A DNA stretch of 64,000 nucleotides, taken from assembly GCA_020073485.1 (NCBI GenBank), contig JAIQFB010000008.1, forward strand, positions 1-64,000, written 5' to 3'. Positions within the stretch are counted from its first letter, which is position 1. Each line of letters begins with the position of its first letter. Positions 62,722-64,000 of the stretch are shown one piece after another. The position numbers and the translations under genes were made by a program. The notes beneath the pieces were generated by a model. The model had not been told where the DNA came from, ran no database searches, and saw nothing but the letters and a program-made list of their open reading frames with translations. This DNA is from Terriglobia bacterium. GTDB taxonomy: Bacteria; Acidobacteriota; Terriglobia; Acidiferrales; UBA7541.

Positions 62722-63891
62722 ATGCCGGAACACTCCATACTGCAGCGCGCGCATTTTGAGCAATTACTCGGCGCGCTGAAAACACGAGGCTACCGGGTCA
62801 TCGGCCCAACCGTCCGCGACGGCGCCATCGTCTATGACGATCTGAATTCGACCGACGATCTGCCCGTGGGATGGACCGACGAACAGGAAGGCGGCACGTA
62901 CCGGCTAAAAAGGCGGGGCGATGCGGCGCTGTTCGGTTACGTGGTCGGCCCGCATTCCTGGAAACGATTTCTGCATCCCCCGGCCGTACGCTTGTGGCAG
63001 GCGAACCGGACTGGCAAAAACATCCAGATCGAAGAAGAAAAACACGCGGCACCCAAGATGGCCTTCCTCGGAGTGCGCGCGTGCGAACTGCACGCCATAT
63101 CGATTCAGGACAAAGTTTTCCTCGGCGGATCCTTTGTCGATCCGCTTTACAAAGCGCGGCGCGAAGGCGCATTCCTGGTGGCTGTGAATTGCGGGCAGGC
63201 CGGAAACACATGTTTCTGCGCGTCGATGAATGCAGGACCGAAGGCCGATTTCGGATTTGACCTGGCTCTCACCGAGATCATCGAAGGCTCGGAGCATTAC
63301 TTTCTGGCCGAGGCAGGAACGCCGCTCGGCGAGGAAATCCTTCAGGAACTGGAACACCGGCCCGCGGAAAATATCGAGGTAGAGAAGGCCGGCAGCATTC
63401 ACGAGAAAACGGCGCAGCAGATGGGCCGGACCGTGGACACCACCGGCATCAAGGATCTCCTGTACGCAAACATGGAACACCCGCGCTGGGACGATGTGGC
63501 GTCGCGGTGCCTGGCCTGCAGCAATTGCACGATGGTCTGCCCCACCTGTTTTTGCACCACCGTCGAGGACGTCACCGACCTGAAAGGCGACCACGCCGAG
63601 CGCTGGCAAAAGTGGGACTCGTGTTTCACAGCGGATTTTTCGTACATTCATGGCGGCAGCGTAAGGAGTTCGACAAAAAGCCGTTATCGCCAGTGGATGA
63701 CGCACAAGCTGGCCAGCTGGATCGACCAGTTCGGAAGCTCCGGATGCGTGGGGTGCGGGCGTTGCATCACCTGGTGCCCCGTGGCCATCGATCTTACGGA
63801 AGAAGTCCGCGTGATTCGCGCTACCGACATTCGGACAAAATCCATGGCGAAGGAGACCGACGATGGAAACACTGGAACGAATCCTCGCTGA
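62722..63891 (+). CDS. Iron-sulfur subunit like HyhB/HydB of group 3b [NiFe] hydrogenase
   Basis: A 389-residue cytoplasmic protein carrying two 4Fe-4S ferredoxin-type motifs near the C-terminus: [12 protein letters not shown] and [12 protein letters not shown]. The N-terminal 250 residues, with [12 protein letters not shown] and [14 protein letters not shown], match the Fer4_22/sulfhydrogenase beta subunit group. In group 3b (NADP-linked sulfhydrogenase) complexes this subunit relays electrons between the FAD/NAD(P) subunit and the small [NiFe] subunit. The next gene overlaps it by 29 bases and looks like a cyclic-nucleotide-binding protein, an order I recall in bacterial group 3b operons. 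The related anaerobic sulfite reductase subunit A is the main alternative; the genes to the right would decide. Confidence 0.85.
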   Translation: MPEHSILQRAHFEQLLGALKTRGYRVIGPTVRDGAIVYDDLNSTDDLPVGWTDEQEGGTYRLKRRGDAALFGYVVGPHSWKRFLHPPAVRLWQANRTGKNIQIEEEKHAAPKMAFLGVRACELHAISIQDKVFLGGSFVDPLYKARREGAFLVAVNCGQAGNTCFCASMNAGPKADFGFDLALTEIIEGSEHYFLAEAGTPLGEEILQELEHRPAENIEVEKAGSIHEKTAQQMGRTVDTTGIKDLLYANMEHPRWDDVASRCLACSNCTMVCPTCFCTTVEDVTDLKGDHAERWQKWDSCFTADFSYIHGGSVRSSTKSRYRQWMTHKLASWIDQFGSSGCVGCGRCITWCPVAIDLTEEVRVIRATDIRTKSMAKETDDGNTGTNPR

Positions 63892-64000
63892 ACATCCGTT
63901 TTCGCGCGACCTGCAGAAACCGTACGCCGAACTTCTGGTGGGATGCGCCGCCAATGTGCGGTTTGAAGCCGGCGAATTTCTCTTCCGTGAAGGCGATGAA
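63863..64000 (+). CDS. Cyclic-nucleotide-binding-domain protein (3' end outside window)
   Basis: Forty-six residues are visible from an ATG with AAGGAG seven bases upstream, overlapping the end of the iron-sulfur subunit gene. The sequence [15 protein letters not shown] matches the start of a CRP-like cNMP-binding beta-barrel (hydrophobic, then F-x-x-G-E-x-L-F-x-E-G-D). The overlap implies translational coupling, so it is probably a hydrogenase-associated regulatory or structural subunit rather than a free transcription factor. The remainder is not in the window. Confidence 0.75.
   Translation, partial: METLERILAEHPFSRDLQKPYAELLVGCAANVRFEAGEFLFREGDE

Overview
The window looks like the chromosome of a soil acidobacterium (phylum Acidobacteriota). 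This rests on gene content seen by eye, not on a marker gene: three Oar-type TonB-dependent receptors of about 1,200 residues with an N-terminal carboxypeptidase-regulatory-like domain, giant secreted repeat proteins (IPT/TIG, Big_2, LamG, ASH, MBG), several Tat-exported oxidoreductases, PQQ and c-type cytochrome enzymes, and a GC-rich composition. I see no rRNA, tRNA, CRISPR array, transposase, integrase or plasmid function.

Layout. 1-13.3 kb: the 3' end of an IPT-repeat surface protein, a secreted tannase/feruloyl-esterase-type hydrolase, a small bipolar lysine-rich protein, a 2,539-residue secreted protein preceded by a well-spaced sigma-54-type promoter, and a secreted protein of unknown function. 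13.5-19.6 kb: a monohaem cytochrome c, a Tat-exported amidohydrolase, an SDR, a small conserved protein, a quinoprotein alcohol dehydrogenase with a predicted lanthanide-type Asp pair, and a methyltransferase. 19.6-25.4 kb: a tightly packed minus-strand operon (acyl-CoA dehydrogenase, class III CoA-transferase, MaoC hydratase, OFA-type MFS carrier) facing a divergent MmgE/PrpD gene, suggesting uptake and CoA-dependent breakdown of an organic acid. 25.4-29.0 kb: an alpha/beta hydrolase, a Tat-exported ThDP enzyme and a cytochrome c in one operon. 29.2-33.7 kb: the first TonB receptor and a SnoaL-like protein. 33.9-38.2 kb: a Tat-exported FAD oxidoreductase, a five-haem cytochrome and an alkaline-phosphatase-superfamily enzyme in one operon.

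38.2-52.2 kb is the most distinctive block: five paralogous secreted NHL beta-propeller proteins surround two paralogous TonB receptors. The two receptors share an almost identical promoter/operator (TTGACA, 17 bp, TAAAC inside a GTGC-GCAC palindrome). Capture or processing of a small secreted or environmental molecule, followed by outer-membrane uptake, is a plausible joint role but is inference.

52.9-62.3 kb encodes a 3,157-residue predicted lipoprotein made of Ig-like and MBG repeats, a quinoprotein-like propeller, a parallel beta-helix and a fibronectin-like end. Its propeller module is clearly related to the one in the 2,539-residue protein. The right edge enters what looks like a group 3b [NiFe] hydrogenase operon (beta-type iron-sulfur subunit, then a cyclic-nucleotide-binding-domain protein cut by the window).

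Most start codons were moved inward from the longest open frame to a start with a ribosome binding site and a sensible signal peptide; each such choice is stated. Family names come from reading motifs, not from searches.
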